NCBI GenBank assembly: GCA_049600855.1 | Contig: JBMYQA010000318.1 | Span: 1 to 6,677 of the forward strand | Source of the DNA: JBMYQA01 sp049600855 | GTDB taxonomy: Bacteria; Bacteroidota; Bacteroidia; Cytophagales; Flammeovirgaceae | Length of the DNA: 6,677 nucleotides | Direction: 5' to 3' | Shown here: piece by piece, positions 6,123 through 6,677 of the stretch | Layout of the letters: each line of letters begins with the position of its first letter | Position numbering within the stretch: the first letter of the stretch is position 1 | Position numbers and translations under genes: made by a program | The notes under the pieces: model-generated | The model's database searches: none | What the model was told of the DNA's origin: nothing | Seen by the model: the letters and a program-made list of their open reading frames with translations, nothing else

Positions 6123-6677
6123 ATGCAAGTCGTTTCACAAGTAAGAGAACCGTTAGTGACTGGTGGTAAAACCCATCACGATGTTACTGAGGACATCTGT
6201 AGGCCTGTAGAGCAAAAGCCGCCTAAGTCGTGGCTCATGGCAGTTACTATCGCCCTACTACTACTTTTCTCTGGAGGCTATTTCTTAGGCGAGATGCTCT
6301 GGGAAGGTATTGGTAAGTGGGGAATGAATAAAACAGTACAGTGGGCTTGGGACATTACCAACTTCGTTTGGTGGGTAGGTATTGGTCACGCAGGTACCCT
6401 AATTTCTGCCGTATTGTTATTATTTCGCCAAAAATGGAGAACTTCCATTAACCGTGCTGCGGAAGCAATGACAATTTTTGCTGTAATCTGTGCGGCTATG
6501 TGGCCGTTGGTACACATGGGTCGTCCTTGGTTGGGTTACTGGCCGCTTCCATTGCCAAATGCATTTGGTTCACTTTGGCCGAACTTTAACTCTCCACTGC
6601 TTTGGGACGTATTTGCAATCTCTACCTATTTCTCTGTATCATTAGTATTCTGGTATATCGGTCTTGTACCTGATTTT
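6123..6677 (+). CDS. actC: Alternative complex III subunit ActC, NrfD-like quinol-binding membrane protein (5' part)
   Basis: The first 185 codons are present and the gene runs off the right edge. ActC belongs to the NrfD/PsrC family of polytopic membrane proteins. In alternative complex III it is the subunit held to bind menaquinol next to the ActB clusters and is proposed to take part in proton transfer. A hydrophilic cytoplasmic N-terminus (1-35) is followed by helices at about 36-58, 77-101, 113-131 and 158-181. Family-type features include the segment W-V-G-I-G-H-A-G (84-91), the H-M-G-R-P-W motif (131-136) at a helix end, the aromatic/proline-rich loop 137-157, and W-D at 161-162. His131 and Asp162 are the visible polar candidates for the quinol/proton site. 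Family members usually exceed 400 residues, so more than half is missing. The ATG at 6123 lies in an A/T-rich leader with only a weak AGG at 6111-6113. It follows actB by 78 nt with a hairpin between them. Confidence 0.95.
   Translation, partial: MQVVSQVREPLVTGGKTHHDVTEDICRPVEQKPPKSWLMAVTIALLLLFSGGYFLGEMLWEGIGKWGMNKTVQWAWDITNFVWWVGIGHAGTLISAVLLLFRQKWRTSINRAAEAMTIFAVICAAMWPLVHMGRPWLGYWPLPLPNAFGSLWPNFNSPLLWDVFAISTYFSVSLVFWYIGLVPDF

Overview
This window reads as chromosomal DNA from a Bacteroidota bacterium, most likely a Cytophagales-type (Cyclobacteriaceae/Flammeovirgaceae-like) member. Three things point there. The ActA/ActB/ActC proteins look like Bacteroidota versions. The upstream promoter matches the Bacteroidota consensus (TTTG, 19 bases, TAnnTTTG). 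Translation starts sit in A/T-rich leaders without a clear Shine-Dalgarno sequence. The family-level placement is an impression from protein character and was not tested by a search.

Layout. From 1 to 560 on the minus strand is the 5' part of a tetratricopeptide-repeat (TPR) gene that runs off the left edge. Positions 561-1439 form a long AT-rich gap between divergent genes. It has no convincing gene, but it holds a pair of 11-bp near-palindromic repeats and, near its right end, a strong candidate promoter. Positions 1440-6677 on the plus strand carry the start of the alternative complex III operon: actA (c-type cytochrome, complete), actB (iron-sulfur/molybdopterin-like subunit, complete) and actC (NrfD-like membrane subunit, cut off by the right edge). 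The two gaps inside the operon (99 and 78 nt) each contain inverted repeats that could tune expression or RNA stability.

How the genes work together. Alternative complex III is a quinol:electron acceptor oxidoreductase that replaces the cytochrome bc1 complex. ActC binds menaquinol in the membrane. The iron-sulfur clusters in the C-terminal half of ActB and the hemes of ActA lie on the periplasmic side. Electrons leave through c-type hemes toward a terminal oxidase, often an aa3 or cbb3 enzyme encoded just downstream. ActA here has six heme motifs: one N-terminal monoheme domain joined through two membrane helices to the pentaheme domain. actD, actE, actF and possibly cox genes would be expected beyond the right edge.

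Nothing here is clearly an undescribed system. The points most worth checking are the hexaheme architecture of ActA, the paired palindromes in the promoter region and in the actA-actB gap, and the terminator-like hairpin inside the operon.
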